From: Prostheceraeus crozeri
Taxonomy: Eukaryota > Platyhelminthes > Polycladida > Euryleptidae
Length of the DNA stretch: 64,000 nt
NCBI GenBank assembly: GCA_907163375.1
Contig: CAJQUW010007550.1
Location: 292,028-356,027 of the forward strand
Direction: 5' to 3'
Under the pieces are notes generated by a model. It saw only the letters and a program-made list of their open reading frames with translations, was not told the origin of the DNA and did not search any database. The translations under genes and the position numbers were made by a program. Every line of letters starts with the position of its first letter. Within the stretch, counting starts at the first letter, position 1. Below, one piece after another: positions 20,983-33,268 of this stretch.

Positions 20983-23900
20983 CAGGAGATTCGTTTTTGC
21001 GAAGCGGATGTTCCTGAGGTCTGAAAAAATTTGATAAATAATAATATTTGATAAATATTTAATAGACGATAAATTTTTGTAAATTTGTTTACGTAGGCCT
21101 ACTATCTATTCGATAAGTGAGACTTTAATTATATCTTAAGGAACTATCATTGTTGCATTTGATTGCATGCGCAACTCTTTCTGAATTATCATCGTTATCA
21201 ATAAGACATGACAAGCGCAAAAAATAGAAAACGCACTCATTGACAGAGCTTTAAATAAAGTGACAGTCAACCCCCAACAAAATTAAGAAAATCATCACAT
21301 TATCTCTCACACAGCGTAATCAGCAGTGACTCGACGAATTGGCAAAATGTGATTCCTTTCTTCTGCGTTGCCAAAAAGAGTTCATTTAATGAAATCGCAG
21401 CTGCTATCCAATTGACGATGTATCGAAATTAATGCCGAATTTTTTATTCTACCTTATCTACGTACTTCTTCAATGCATTCTCTTATTTTAAATTATTCTG
21501 TGCATGTACCAACAAATTTAATGAAACCCGTTTTGCTCTATGAAACCTCAAATGCATTGCTAGTTCGTTAAATTACCCAAATAGGGCTGGGCTACTGAGA
21601 TTGAGAATCAAGAATAATTTTCTTATGAAATTCCAAAATTTTGATCATTTACAAATTAAAAGGATCTAAACTTTGAGGATTATCGAGAAGACGTCGAGTA
21701 ATTCAGATGTACATGTATATGGATGTAGGCATGCACCTGTGCTTTTTGGTGCTTTCAAATACGCTCCATCCTTATAGTTTTGCTCATTCATAGATTAGGC
21801 CTATACTCATTACTGGGGGCAAGTTAAAGAGAGGTTCTAGCTCGAAGTTTTCAAGTTTATTGGTCAAAAGTAAAAGTAAAATTGACTTTGGCACAGCGTG
21901 ACGGGCCTGGGACGTCCAGCGTCTTTTTTAACGGTCGATGGTCAAATGGCCTGCCTGACTCGCAAACTGGTCAACTATATCAACTATACTTATTGGATAG
22001 ATATCTGGTAATTGCAAGTGAAGATTAGTGGATGGACAAATATAGAAGAAAGTTTTCAGGCTTGTCATGTATCAGCAGTCATTGCATTTGTATTGGAATA
22101 TAAAGCTCCACTTCATTGTTTTTGGGAGCAAGGACACAATTACTGACTACCTGAGCTCTGCTTCTGTAAGTGGCCGGGTAATATGGCTATCTCGTCCTCA
22201 CTCGTCATGTGTGGTTGCATCAATGCACCCCATCTTTTCTCAGAAATCTTGTCTTGGCACGACTCACTAAAGGAAATTTTCACACCAACTGAGGCGTGTT
22301 TAGCCCAGTCAAAGAGTCGAGTTTATGCTCATCATTCATGCCTTGTCTTTTTAACATAGAATGACATTCGATTTAACTTTTAGAGTATTTTATTGATTTT
22401 TGCGCTTTTTAAGTCTAACATTAACATAACATAATTCTGCTTTGGAGCTGATCGTTTCAGCGAATGCAAATCCATCTTCATTTGATGCCAAATATTTTCA
22501 TCTAATAATATCAAGGCACATGATTCTATATTTTCCGGAAAGATGCAGCATGCATTCTGAGATGAAGATAGAAAGTCACTGTACGTTACAAAAAGTGTGC
22601 CAAACTCTCTACCAGGACTTGTTGCACTGCATCTGTAACTGTAATTTTAAATCTCAGACAGCCAGATGTCTGCAAAATCATCATGTTATGTTCTTTATTT
22701 GAAGTCACAATGTCACTAATGAAATTCAATGTCATTATTGAAATTCCTATTTCTTAAGCCAAATCCTGTAGAGCGGATATAATCCTATCCCAGCCATTGT
22801 ATATGCAATGATAGCAAGCGGCAGAGAGTGACATGGATATTCATCTCTCTTTGGCTTGTGTGATTGGCCAAGCGCGCGCATTGTAGAAGCAGCTCTTATC
22901 AGGGAACCCATGAACTTCAGCGGTCAGGGCACGGCGACCGCACAGAAACACTGTTAGGCTAGCAAATCTGTAACAGTCTCACTGACCCATTGCTGATCAC
23001 TAACAACCAATTATCTGACACTATCAACTATCTTCGTGGACACCCCAGATTGCTGGAGAGAGAGGCTTATCAAATAAAAAGTACAAGTCTTTGACTCAAA
23101 ATTTCTCCATGATAAATTCGTCGAATGGAAATATTATTCATACCGCTTGACTCTTCATCATCTTAATTCACTGACTGTTTACGTTTAATGTGGTACCAAT
23201 CTTCTGGGTCGTCAGAATTCAGACTTGAACTTCCATCACGTTCAATAGAAAATTTGTCTTCCTGCCACTCGAGACTAGTTCTGGTCGTAGCCATCAGTTC
23301 TGAACATAGAAATTGACAACAATAAAACCTCTAGAATGGAAATTAAGCTTCATGCAATGCACAATAACGGCACATGAATCGCACGCATTTTCACTTAGCT
23401 GCACCTGCCAACGTCTGTATCATTGGGTTAGAATCAGTCACATGAGTAAATCGAAGCCTTTCATTGGTGATTCATGCCCCAACTTAGTTCCCTCGGATGT
23501 GCCGCGACCTTGAGTCAATTTCCATTGTAGCGAACTTCAGATAAAGTTTATTTCTATGGTTCTGAATAATGTCATCTCTAGACACAAAGCACGTAGACAA
23601 TGCAATTAATCTCTGTGACTACGACAGACCTTTGTTGTCAATTTCAATAAGTGAAGGATATGCAATCACAAGCGTTGTCACGAAACATTGTGAGGAGAGA
23701 TCTAAACGCGGAATCTATGACGATTCTTTGAAGCAGACTGCCTGTCGAAATTGCATGTAGTCATAGCATTAGTTTGTTTAAGCGTATCACTTTGCTAGAA
23801 TTGCAAACTGATTCAAACCGATGGCACATGCAGGAACTTACTAAGGCAAAAAAGAAATTCTCAATAACTTGCAGAGATAGAAAAAATAGTCGTGCGTCCT

Positions 23901-24658
23901 TACGGATTGCTGTGAATTCCTTCAAAATGCTCCAATCGCCACGATTCCTTCAGATTCGAAGAATTCAGATTATCGAGCAGAAGTTTTCTCGATAATGTTG
24001 GTCCCTCCGATCATTAATGAGCACGAAAAAAGGTTCACAAACTTCTCTATAGAACTTGACATCGTCTGCGTCTCTTTGCTGGCTGATTTGGTTGATAACT
24101 GTCACTGAAACCTCGCACAGTTTGGCGTGTTTGATGTTGAACTGGCTGCTTATTGTTCGATTGCTATGGTATTATGTCAGCAGATTGTGCCATTTCATTA
24201 GCGTTACATGTTCCAATGTTTCCTTTCTAGTCAAACAAAAGAAGAGACGACCTGTCTAATTCTGTGCATGTACTAGGCTACTTGAAACTGGAATTGTCCA
24301 GGAAATATACCTTTATTGTTCGGATAGTTGCAACTGGTGACGTAGAAAACATTGAATAATTCGATTCTTGTGCACAATTACTTCGGTTCTCGGTTCCCTT
24401 TGGTATGAAAGTCAATCCAAAATGAAAGTTTTTCTGCAGAACATAGATTTTAGAGTCACGATTATTCATGTTTGCTGTCTAAAATGCAATAGCAGCTATT
24501 GTTCGGTACCTACGACGCCATTAATAATTTCATTTGATACGACAAGAGCATGCTGTCAAGGACATCCGATAAAGATCGATGATGTCCAATCATGATCTTA
24601 GTAACCATTCTTAAATCAACTTCATCGGCTATGATTTAATTTTGTTCTGCTCTCCAAG
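20983..24658. other. Long stretch without recognised features
   Basis: I examined both strands and see only short, non-conserved frames, none with a recognisable domain. It may contain introns or upstream exons of the RING protein gene at 24660, but no BIR-type (CxxC...H...C) coding stretch was found. A pyrimidine-rich tract ending in AG at 24641-24658 fits a 3' splice site for that gene. Confidence 0.45.
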
Positions 24659-24659
24659 A

Positions 24660-25223
24660 ATGCAAGAATCGTCAAGGGAACAAGAAATCACAGAAATGGT
24701 GCAAACTGTGTCGGCAATGGGTTATTCTCCAACTCTTATACGTTATCTTCTGTCGAAACAGGATCAGCAGAATCCAATCCCAGAGGTAGATAAATTCATG
24801 GAAGACGTTTTAGAGGCTGAGGAACAAATGACTGCATTGACATTACAATCAACAGAAGCCTTCATTGGCTTGAAAGAATTTTCTTACACTGTTGAGAAAT
24901 TCGTGGACAAAGTAGTAGATGAAAAGGAAGAAGAGAATTCATCGGCTGTAGTTTGTGAGGAATGTTCATCGAGTAGCGAAATAATGACCCAGGTTGAAAG
25001 AGAAGATTATGAAGAGCTGAAGAAGAAGAATACTGCATTGGAAAACTTCGCATCGACAATGGAGTCTCGAATTCAATGCATCATCTGTGTCAGTCGAGAT
25101 CGCAACATGGCCTTCAAACCATGTGGACATGTCAGCACTTGTTCCTTATGCTCAGAAACCATGATATTCTGTCCTATTTGTCGTCAGCGTATACGTAGGA
25201 AAGATAGCATTGTTCTGTCATGA
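24660..25223 (+). CDS. IAP-family RING-type E3 ligase, C-terminal exon
   Basis: The frame gives 187 aa from the ATG at 24660. Residues about 6-35 resemble a UBA-type helix bundle (EMVQTVSAMGYSPTLIRYLL). A glutamate-rich linker and short coiled coil follow (about 92-135). Residues about 139-175 form a C3HC4 RING: CIICVSRDRNMAFKPCGHVS, then TCSLC and FCPICRQRI. The end, RRKDSIVLS, matches the position and form of the C-terminal tail of IAP RINGs (ending FLS in vertebrate XIAP). The frame continues upstream through a splice acceptor-like site (AG at 24657-24658), so this is probably the last exon of a larger gene, perhaps with BIR domains elsewhere. It could alternatively be a single-exon BIR-less RING protein. 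Function: ubiquitin ligase, in IAPs often regulating cell death or NF-kB signalling. Confidence 0.7.
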   Translation: MQESSREQEITEMVQTVSAMGYSPTLIRYLLSKQDQQNPIPEVDKFMEDVLEAEEQMTALTLQSTEAFIGLKEFSYTVEKFVDKVVDEKEEENSSAVVCEECSSSSEIMTQVEREDYEELKKKNTALENFASTMESRIQCIICVSRDRNMAFKPCGHVSTCSLCSETMIFCPICRQRIRRKDSIVLS

Positions 25224-25540
25224 ATAGACGTGAATGTTCCATTTTCATTATTGTATAATTTTTACTTAATATACTTTTTCTTTGAATTTTCTGTTGAATG
25301 CCACAGTCTGATGTTCTCTTTCTGTATGTAAAAATCAGAGCGTTCCGCACTTAGCAAGTCCTGAAAAGCGATTCCTGCAAGATATGACAAAATTTTCAAA
25401 GTATTTTATTGGTGGGGTACATTATTGACAACTTAGAATTTCCTCAAGAGTATAAGTTGTAGTTCCGGTTTGTAAAGCAACTTCAAATGACGAAAAAGCA
25501 TATTTCAGAATATGAATGCATATACGCTAATCCAATAATA
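25224..25540. other. 3' flank of RING gene, no feature seen
   Basis: AT-rich sequence with no canonical AATAAA close to the stop. I see nothing else. Confidence 0.4.
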
Positions 25541-25850
25541 TAATAGATTCTCTCACAGTTGTTTAGTCTATTTGATATTGTTTTCAATTCAACTTCAAGA
25601 AAATATCTGAGTGTTAGTTGGAATAAATCATTTTTTGATAAAACATCGTTAGGTTTAAAAAAGCCATTCATTCTTGTGTCAGGGGTAAATGTCACTTTTG
25701 CTGGTACAATTTTTAAACGAGTTCGAGGCCTTCCGATAGGAGGCAATTGTAGCGGATTTGTTTTTCAGCACATTGTGAATTTGTTTTTATGAAGTCTTTG
25801 CTAGCAGAAAAGAAATTTGGGCTTGCAAGATTGCTGTCAGGCACTTCTCG

Positions 25851-28800
25851 CTCGAGTTGGAAGTGGGTCAGTGAAACTTGACCCACGGCATATGTGACCC
25901 ACGACCCACCCGACCCACCACATCTTTGACCCACCTGACCCACCTAACCCACATGCTACAAGGGTGAATGATGTGAGTGCAATTTCCGTTTCTGGCATCA
26001 TCTTTAGTTTCATTTTCATTGAAGATTCTAGGTCTATCTAGATAGAGGCCTCTCGTAGTATCAAAATTAGTGTTAAGATTTGTTATGAAGATTCAAGTGT
26101 ATCAGATCTCTTGTCACATGACAAATAGACATGCAACCTAATCAAAATTATCTTATACTCAAAGTTCATGTACCACAAATGCCTAAAGTTCTAATAAAAT
26201 TTAGACGACTCTGTTTCTTGTTATAATTCTTGACTATCCTTTTTAGTGCTACCTGTTTAACTCGTAGAGAGATGATTAGTTAAGTTGAGGGCCCGACAGA
26301 CTAAATTTCAAATGTTGCATTTCTTAATCAAATGAAGTTAAGAAATAAGATTGCAGTAGGCCTAAATCATTTATTCGTGCATTTATTATGTTAGATACTA
26401 CATGTGTGAAAATCATTCCACAAAATTCGTCAAACTAATATTTTATTGCTTCTGATGGCAATCGATTCAAATTTCATTAACTTCTGCTAACTATTAAGTA
26501 GAAAGTAAATGTTTGATGTAAGAATGACATTCATTGAAAAGCAAATGGAGTAAGCATGCGTAACGCGTGAATATTATTATAATATTACTATAATTCAAGC
26601 TTGCAATACATATAGATGAACTGATATATTTGAGTGGCGCTACATGTACGAGTACGTTGTGATAACAATGGCTAGTGACATCACGTACATATTCCTATCT
26701 TAATTGATACCAAATCAAATATCAAAACGAAACTTTTTATTGATACGAAGTGTCAAAAAAATATCTCCTCACAGAGCTCTGCCGTAATACGTCTGTGTGA
26801 AAGGGATAAGTATATATCAATGACCGTCTTATGAATGATCGCATTTCAGATTATCATGTATCGAATGAGCAATGAGATGCATGGAACATGTATGATGCGA
26901 AAGTAGATTGAACGGCTAAATGCTTTAGATGTGAAGCATGTATATTATGAAAGATATTTTGATCAATTACTTCGAAAATATTTAGGCTCTGATCAATCTT
27001 TACCGGAGATTTACCATTCTAATCTCTACCAGAGGATTTTTTCTACAAAATACCAACAAAATCAAACGAAGCAAACAAAACGAAGGTCAGCTGGCATTGC
27101 AAGAAAATTTTCAAGATGAATAAAACCTTTGAATACCAGACTTCTTCAGTAGCTGTATCTCTGAAATCAAGGTCACACATCATAGGGTATCGTCAGACAT
27201 AGTGACAGAGAATCGAGCAGACACAATTGTACTCAAACAACTTCTCTCCACCAACCAACATCTCTCAGTAGATAGCAGCAATTGTTTTCGAGCCTTTTAT
27301 TTGTGTAAATTCCGCCCCCTTTCGAAACTGTATGAGGCACGTGAAAGTCAATAGTGTTGCATATTTTGACTGTGTGCATCCATCACCCCTTTCAGTGACA
27401 CTGACTCAATCATTTTTCATGAATGATTAGAATACGAATAAATGAAGTTCACTGTATTTGAGATTGTCAAATCTATCGTGGGTCAAACTGGTTGGAAGTG
27501 GGTCAACAAAGTCTGACCCACGGCCCACCTGACCCACGGCATATGTGATCCACGACCAGAGTTGGAAAAGTCGGAATTGAAATTGGAATTGACGATATTT
27601 AAATCTACTGGAATTGGAATTGGAATTGACCTTGATAAACCTCAATTTCACTTTTTCGATAGACCTGTGATAAATCTATTTGTACAAAAATTGAAATCAC
27701 AGTACTCGGCCGTTGTGTTAACTGCACGCAGAGATAAGAGAGAGAGATAGATCGACAGAGGTAGCTTTATTCTATTGTTGAATAAAGGATATTTTTGTGA
27801 CTTCGATGGGCCTACAGCCCCGGAAAATGTTATTTCAGCGATTAAGCAGACAATGAAAAGACAATCATCTTTGTTCAATCTGTTATTTAGTTATTTATCA
27901 AGTAAGATAATTAATCAAAAAAAGCAATTGTTGAATTTAGTTCTTGATAGGATAAGCACAAAAATTGGAGATTAACTTAATTGTTGTACACACGAAAAAC
28001 AATTGGTTTGGAAAGAGGAAAATCAACGCTGCATTAAAGGGCAGCAACCCTGTTAGTTCAAATCATAATATAGACAGTGTCAACAAATTATTCTAATAAT
28101 TAATTATTCAATTACATGATCTATCATTCAACTTCCAATCACAGTAATTAACAATATTAATTTTAAAGACTATAGTTATGTAGACACGATGCGCAACGAT
28201 AAAAAAACTTTGCACTCACAGTTCACTTCTTAATGTTGAATTCATTTCAATTCGATCGGACTCACTTATATCAAAATAATATCATAAATATCAGTGTCAC
28301 TTATACCGTCAATCTTCAATCGTTATTCAATTGTTATTGCTACTTCTGTAATGTTACACCGTGAGAGCCCGAAGTTCTTCTAACAGCTACTGAAGATGTC
28401 GTATGTGTTGTTGTCGTATGTCTTGTTGTTGTGTCAATTTCTCATCATTTCTAATTTATACAAATTTTTGAGACTTGACGATAAAACCACTTTCTTTTGA
28501 AAATTGAAAGAGTTTCCTTTAATCTCTGCTCGTTAGCTTTCGACCCGACCACATTTCGTTCTTATCAAGGAATTTTTAATCTCCTTTTTAACATGGACCA
28601 TTAATCAAATTTCATGGTGTCATTTTTATCGTCGTTTTTTTCTCTCATCAACAATCACGTTATTCGCACACTAAATTTCTTTCTTCTGTCAATTTATTAA
28701 TAGATTTATTCGCATCTCATCTCTCTCTTTCAGCGTTTGATTATTTGCTGACCGTTGATTTTCTTTTCTATCTTTTTTTCACGAGATATTGAATATCTCG

Positions 28801-29225
28801 TTTACGAAACGAAAATGTCGTAGGCTGACCGGTCACATATATACATGTACACAAGACATATGAACTATAACATGAAAACGCACATAGGAACGACGCAGGG
28901 AACGGCACACAGGAACAACGAGGATAGGATAAGGGCACATGGGTTTGATTGAAACGAACAATCGTTAGATACATTAACAGATACATAGCGTTAGATACAT
29001 TAGATACACTATACGCGACTTGCAATTATCGGAATTGAATCTTATTATGGAATTGGAATTGAATTGAACTGTTTCGACTGGAATTGGAATTGGAATTAAA
29101 AAATTTCAGTGGAATTTTTCCAGCTCTGCCCACGACCCATCTGACCCACCAACTTTTTGGAAAAACATGACCCACGACCCACTTGACCCACCTGACCCAT
29201 GACCCATGACTCACTTCCAACTCTG
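25851..29225. mobile_element. hAT-type DNA transposon with GACCCAC arrays
   Basis: The left end reads CTCGAGTTGGAAGTGGGTCA and the right end, on the minus strand, CAGAGTTGGAAGTGAGTCA. The flanks share a near-perfect 8-bp duplication (CTTCTCGC at left, CTTCTCAC at right), as expected for hAT elements. Arrays of GACCCAC/GTGGGTC words fill 25861-25950, 27490-27556 and 29129-29220. A second left-end-like sequence at 27489 (GGTTGGAAGTGGGTCAAC) suggests internal rearrangement or a further nested copy. No transposase is recognised, so it is non-autonomous. It sits in a reverse transcriptase remnant. Confidence 0.65.
27557..29128. mobile_element. Nested hAT-type element with GGAATT subterminal repeats
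   Basis: The terminal repeats are CAGAGTTGGAAAAGTCGGAA at left and, on the minus strand, CAGAGCTGGAAAAATTCCA at right. The flanking 8-bp target duplication is TCCACGAC (27549-27556) versus CCCACGAC (29129-29136). Tandem GGAATT/GGAATTGAATT words occur just inside both ends (27572-27625 and 29028-29098). The length is 1572 bp and no transposase is recognised, so it is non-autonomous. It is inserted inside the GACCCAC array of the outer hAT. Confidence 0.75.
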
Positions 29226-29720
29226 CTTCTCACTATATAGATGATGACATTTGTGTTATAAACTATCGTCATTTTGAAAATTTACTTCCCAAAATATACC
29301 CTAGTGACCTCAAGGTCAAAAGAAGTGGTGATAGATAATGATAAGTCCATTGAATATTTATATGTAAAAATCAATATTGTTTTAGATTGTTTACACACGT
29401 CAATATATCATTAAGTGGACTACTTTCCTTTTCCTGTGGTGTTAACTTTTCCAGTTAGCCTCATCCCTCGAAAGATAGGTATTCATGTATTCGCGAGCAA
29501 AATAATTAGAATTTTACGCATTTGCTCGCATTTTCAGCACGTTGTTGAAAGGCCACAAATGATTGTTAATGTTCTTGTTAACAGGGGTTATTTTGTTAAA
29601 GCTTTACGTCGTGGTGCCACACATATCCCTTGTAAACATATGAATTTTTTACAACAGTTTGAAATTTTTTCGTGTAAAGAGTGTTTCGATCGTTGTGTGT
29701 AATAGGTGTCACAGGGTCCG

Positions 29721-32181
29721 CTGTTCTACCGCGGGGGTCCGCCAACAGGGCATACAGGAAATTATGGACCCGAAATGCAAAGTGGTTGGTTTTCCTGCTA
29801 AAGAACCTAAAATGTGATGGTGTCGAAATTTGTGTTTGACAATATGCAATTTTCATTCGCCATTTGTTTTATGATAGCCATCAATTTGTATACTTTGATA
29901 TTAAGAAATTTGACTTTGCCTGGTTTGCCTGTGGGAACGCTCGGCATTCCTCTTAAGGACTGCCTAAGTTTCTATGATTACATGAAATTCTAAATTATTT
30001 GTATATATTTTGCAATGTTGCTCATCATTTGGAATTCAAGAAATTCCACTTTTGAGACAACTGAAGACCAACATGCTTCTGAAGCATTTGTAGATATCAG
30101 TCTGAGTTGATTGATGATTCTATGAAAAAAGGAAGAAAAATCTTGGGTGTCAGTCCAATCGAAGCGCAGAGCTTCACTTACAATGAAATTATGCTCATTC
30201 ACACAGCCATCGAGAATGAAATTGTCTTCTTCTGGCCAAAAATTGCTGGAAGTTGCTGTTGGACTGCTCCCAATAATAGCATTTTGCAATTTCCAAGCGA
30301 TCCTGAAAGTCCATTGCAAAAGTTGCAGTAATGAGATCCTGGGGCTAAGCAGAACGCGCACATATGTAGCTCTGAAGACGAATAGCTATTTGCGACAGAA
30401 TTATCGGCTGTGGATCAAGCAAAACGGTGACGAACGCATCCAGCACATGCTACCAGTCATGCAAACACACACAGGCGTGTGCACATGTGAGCACATGCTA
30501 CCAGTCATGCAAACACACACAGGCGTGTGCACATGTGATAGGCACTCTCACCGCTCATGTTAGAAGTAAGAAATGAGCATGTAATCATTATATTTGACGA
30601 TACAATATTACAGATAGTCCAGTTCGGTCAAGTTTTTAGACGGCGGGAAGTATGAGGTAAAACTGATGGCGTTGCCTCTCTGGACTGGAAGGCTTAATCG
30701 CTGCTTCAGAAACGATGCAGCACGTGCTTCTCCGGTTGTGTCATTTATCCTCTTTCCGATTTCTGAAATCCAAAGCACTTGCAGCCACTCCCCAATCACC
30801 CAACGTGTCTATTGCTCTGCACAAAACATAGATGAATAGCTCAGACTCTCGTATTTTTTGCGCTTTTTGCCTTCAGTTTTTGTTGCGAGCTTGCCACTTT
30901 CTTGCCTTGACACAGGAAGGTTGCTACTTGCCAGAGTGTCCACGCAATTGAAATCCCAGACTAGGGGACGTCCATGACTCTACGGAATCAGCGTCGCACC
31001 GTCCGGCCTCTTTCCATCATCCCGACAAAGGCCTTGCGGCTCAAGAGCGGCTGGAATTCCAGCAGAGGAAAGTGCACGGCGAATTGTTTTCTTCTTGGTT
31101 TCTGGCGATTCTTCCGGCATTAAATTTGCAGTTTAAACCGTGAGTCTCAGAAGCGTCCACTGATTTACCACACCTGTGCTTCTAAACGTAGTGCAACCGC
31201 TACATTCAATTGATCGTTTTGCAATTTCAAACCGATGGACTTAGTCTAGGGATGCATATAAGCTAAGCACTCGCTCCAGGAGAGAACACATATAGTAGTC
31301 GGCTTTGAGCTTTTGTGTATGTTATGAGTATGTTGTAACATAATTAATTACACCAGAACTTGTCTGAAGAACTTGAGGCATATCTATCACGTTGTTTGCA
31401 CTTCATATAATTATTCAATTTCGAGCACAGATTATGGTGTTGACGCGTTCATTTTACGTCACATTTAATGTATTTCCTGAATAAGCTTATAAGGCACGAA
31501 AGCTCCTGAGTTGATTGAAGAAATTACCAAAAATGAATACTGCGAAATAAACTTCATGCTTTTAATTAATATGTCATTCAACGCAATCCAGACGTACTTA
31601 CAATAGCAAGTTTCTAGTTGTCAACTCTTCTAAGCAGCAAGTTTTTTAATCAATATTGTAAATATCAGAGAGGTCTTTGCATAGTTTTGCACTCCATAAA
31701 TTCAGTTTGTTTATGGCGTAGTGACAAGGAGAACAATGTTTAGACTTCGAATATGTTTTCCGTGTATAAATACCGTACCAATAGACAAGCCTTCTTGTCT
31801 CTACAATAATCTACCTACTTCATTCGTTTCTCAATTCATATTTCTCCTTCATTCAATTCCGTGGTAAGTACAGAAGTAGTAAAAGAGACTTTCGAAGTGC
31901 TGACTTTTTTACTCTCTGGTCCGCAATATGAGACTATTGCATCGGTATGACACCGGTGATACTGCCATGATCGACGAATGCGAGTAGAGAACGCGACGTG
32001 TCATGTCCCATTCGATATCAAAGGAAATCTCAGGCTCCAGTTCAATAGATCATTTCATAATCAGCCGTCTCTGCTCACTGACGCAATAGATTTTTGTGCA
32101 ATTTACTAACAAATCCACAAACGTTTTCATAATATGGAAATCAATATGCAGGCATTTGATCAGATGATGTGATGACAATTT
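29721..32181. other. No gene seen; 48-bp tandem duplication at 30442-30537
   Basis: The only structure noted is a perfect two-copy tandem repeat of 48 bp starting AGCACATGCTACCAGTCATG, including a CA-rich, partly palindromic CACACAGGCGTGTG. Short frames in this stretch show no conserved domain. Confidence 0.5.
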
Positions 32182-32353
32182 ATTGATAATGCTCATCATG
32201 GGAAGCCACAAAGCGTCGATGTTTGCTTATTACTTTATTTTGTTGGATATCACAAGGCCTTTCGGGCGTCAGGGGAATGTTGTGATATCCAACAAAATAA
32301 AGTAATAAGCAAACATCGAAGCTTTGTGGCTTCCCATGATGAGCATTATCAAT
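32182..32353. repeat. Near-perfect 74-bp inverted repeat with 24-bp loop
   Basis: The arms are 32182-32255 and 32280-32353. They match at 73 of 74 positions, the one mismatch lying in CCACAAAGC(G/T)TCGATG. The loop is rich in G and C (GGCCTTTCGGGCGTCAGGGG, then AATG), unlike the AT-rich arms. It could be a tiny MITE-like insertion, a foldback or a recent inverted duplication. It has no coding content. Confidence 0.95.
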
Positions 32354-33268
32354 GATTCAAGCCCTCTATTTCCTGAAAAAATGATAATTTATTGTTGAAA
32401 TGTGCTTTATTCATCAAATCAAATTCTGTATTGCAAATGATAAATTTTACAGAAGCAAAGGCAAAATTTCGTGTAGAACAGAGGAAATGTGCTCGTTATC
32501 TTCAGTTATTGAGAGCAGAATCAGCTTGTAGTAATTGATATTTGGCTGCATTATAGATGATTATTATTAACCCTGCTCCTAAGATTAAAGTAACAGGACT
32601 AATTGTGATCCTATATGGGTAGTATATATGTGATCCTAAGGGTATGATGAAGGTTTGTTTGTAGGTGCCTGAAATTTCCATTGAAAGCGTTGGCAGATTG
32701 GGCCCAGATAAAACAGTGATCATGCTGTTTGTCTATTGATTACAAGACAGGTGGATGCAATACTTAGAATATCAATAGAAGTAGTCCATACTCGATGCCA
32801 AGAGAAGTAGCATGATACGGCACACGATGTTATAAACTAACAAGAGACTTGTTATCGACATAACATGCACCATATTCAAATCACACGTCAAATTAGACGT
32901 CGTGTTACATAGCCTGTCAATTTTACGTTGATAAATTGTAGATTATCGATGCCAAATGAAGAAATAAAATAGAGCAGAACACTTCAGACTCTATAGTTGC
33001 AAGAACATCAGGTGTATGCACAATAAACATTATACAACATCATGGTTAAGTGGAGTAGTAAACATGAACGATTTCAGGAGGTTGGGTAACCAATATCATT
33101 TAACTTTACTCACATTTTGTACTTTAATAATATGATATCAAATAGTAGAAGAGGGCATTTAAGCCAAGATTTTGCTCAGATATTCGGTTGAATTTCCACT
33201 GTGTTTCACTTTTACATGTCAGTAATAACGATTTTCGTTTCAGATTGGTTGCCAAATAATACGTAAAT
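32354..33268. promoter_or_regulatory. 5' flank of monocarboxylate transporter with 3' splice site
   Basis: A pyrimidine-rich 3' splice site, GATTTTCGTTTCAG, ends at 33242, 26 bp before the ATG at 33269. The 5' UTR is therefore probably split by an intron whose first exon I cannot place. No other feature is seen. Confidence 0.5.

Larger units (their letters stand above)
25545..29720 (+). mobile_element. Reverse transcriptase remnant (Penelope-like or related), split by hAT
   Basis: At about 25560-25850 the plus strand encodes GTIFKRVRGLPIGGNCSGF, a palm motif B of a reverse transcriptase group with a G-x-PIGG-x-CS signature. The next motif, YIDDDICVINYRHFEN (motif C), lies at 29236-29283, directly after the right end of a hAT transposon. 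A thumb-like part follows at 29415-29700 (PRKIGIHVFASKIIRILRIC, then NVLVNRGYFVKALRR). So one retroelement was interrupted by the hAT insertion at 25851-29225. Family assignment is tentative. The element is dead, with stops in both halves. Confidence 0.6.

Noticed and set aside
29990-30361. Minus-strand frame of 123 codons
   Set aside because: No domain, no homolog-like pattern, and an unusual composition; probably chance.
30442-30537. 48-bp two-copy tandem repeat as a regulatory site
   Set aside because: Only a simple perfect duplication in non-coding DNA; nothing supports a function.
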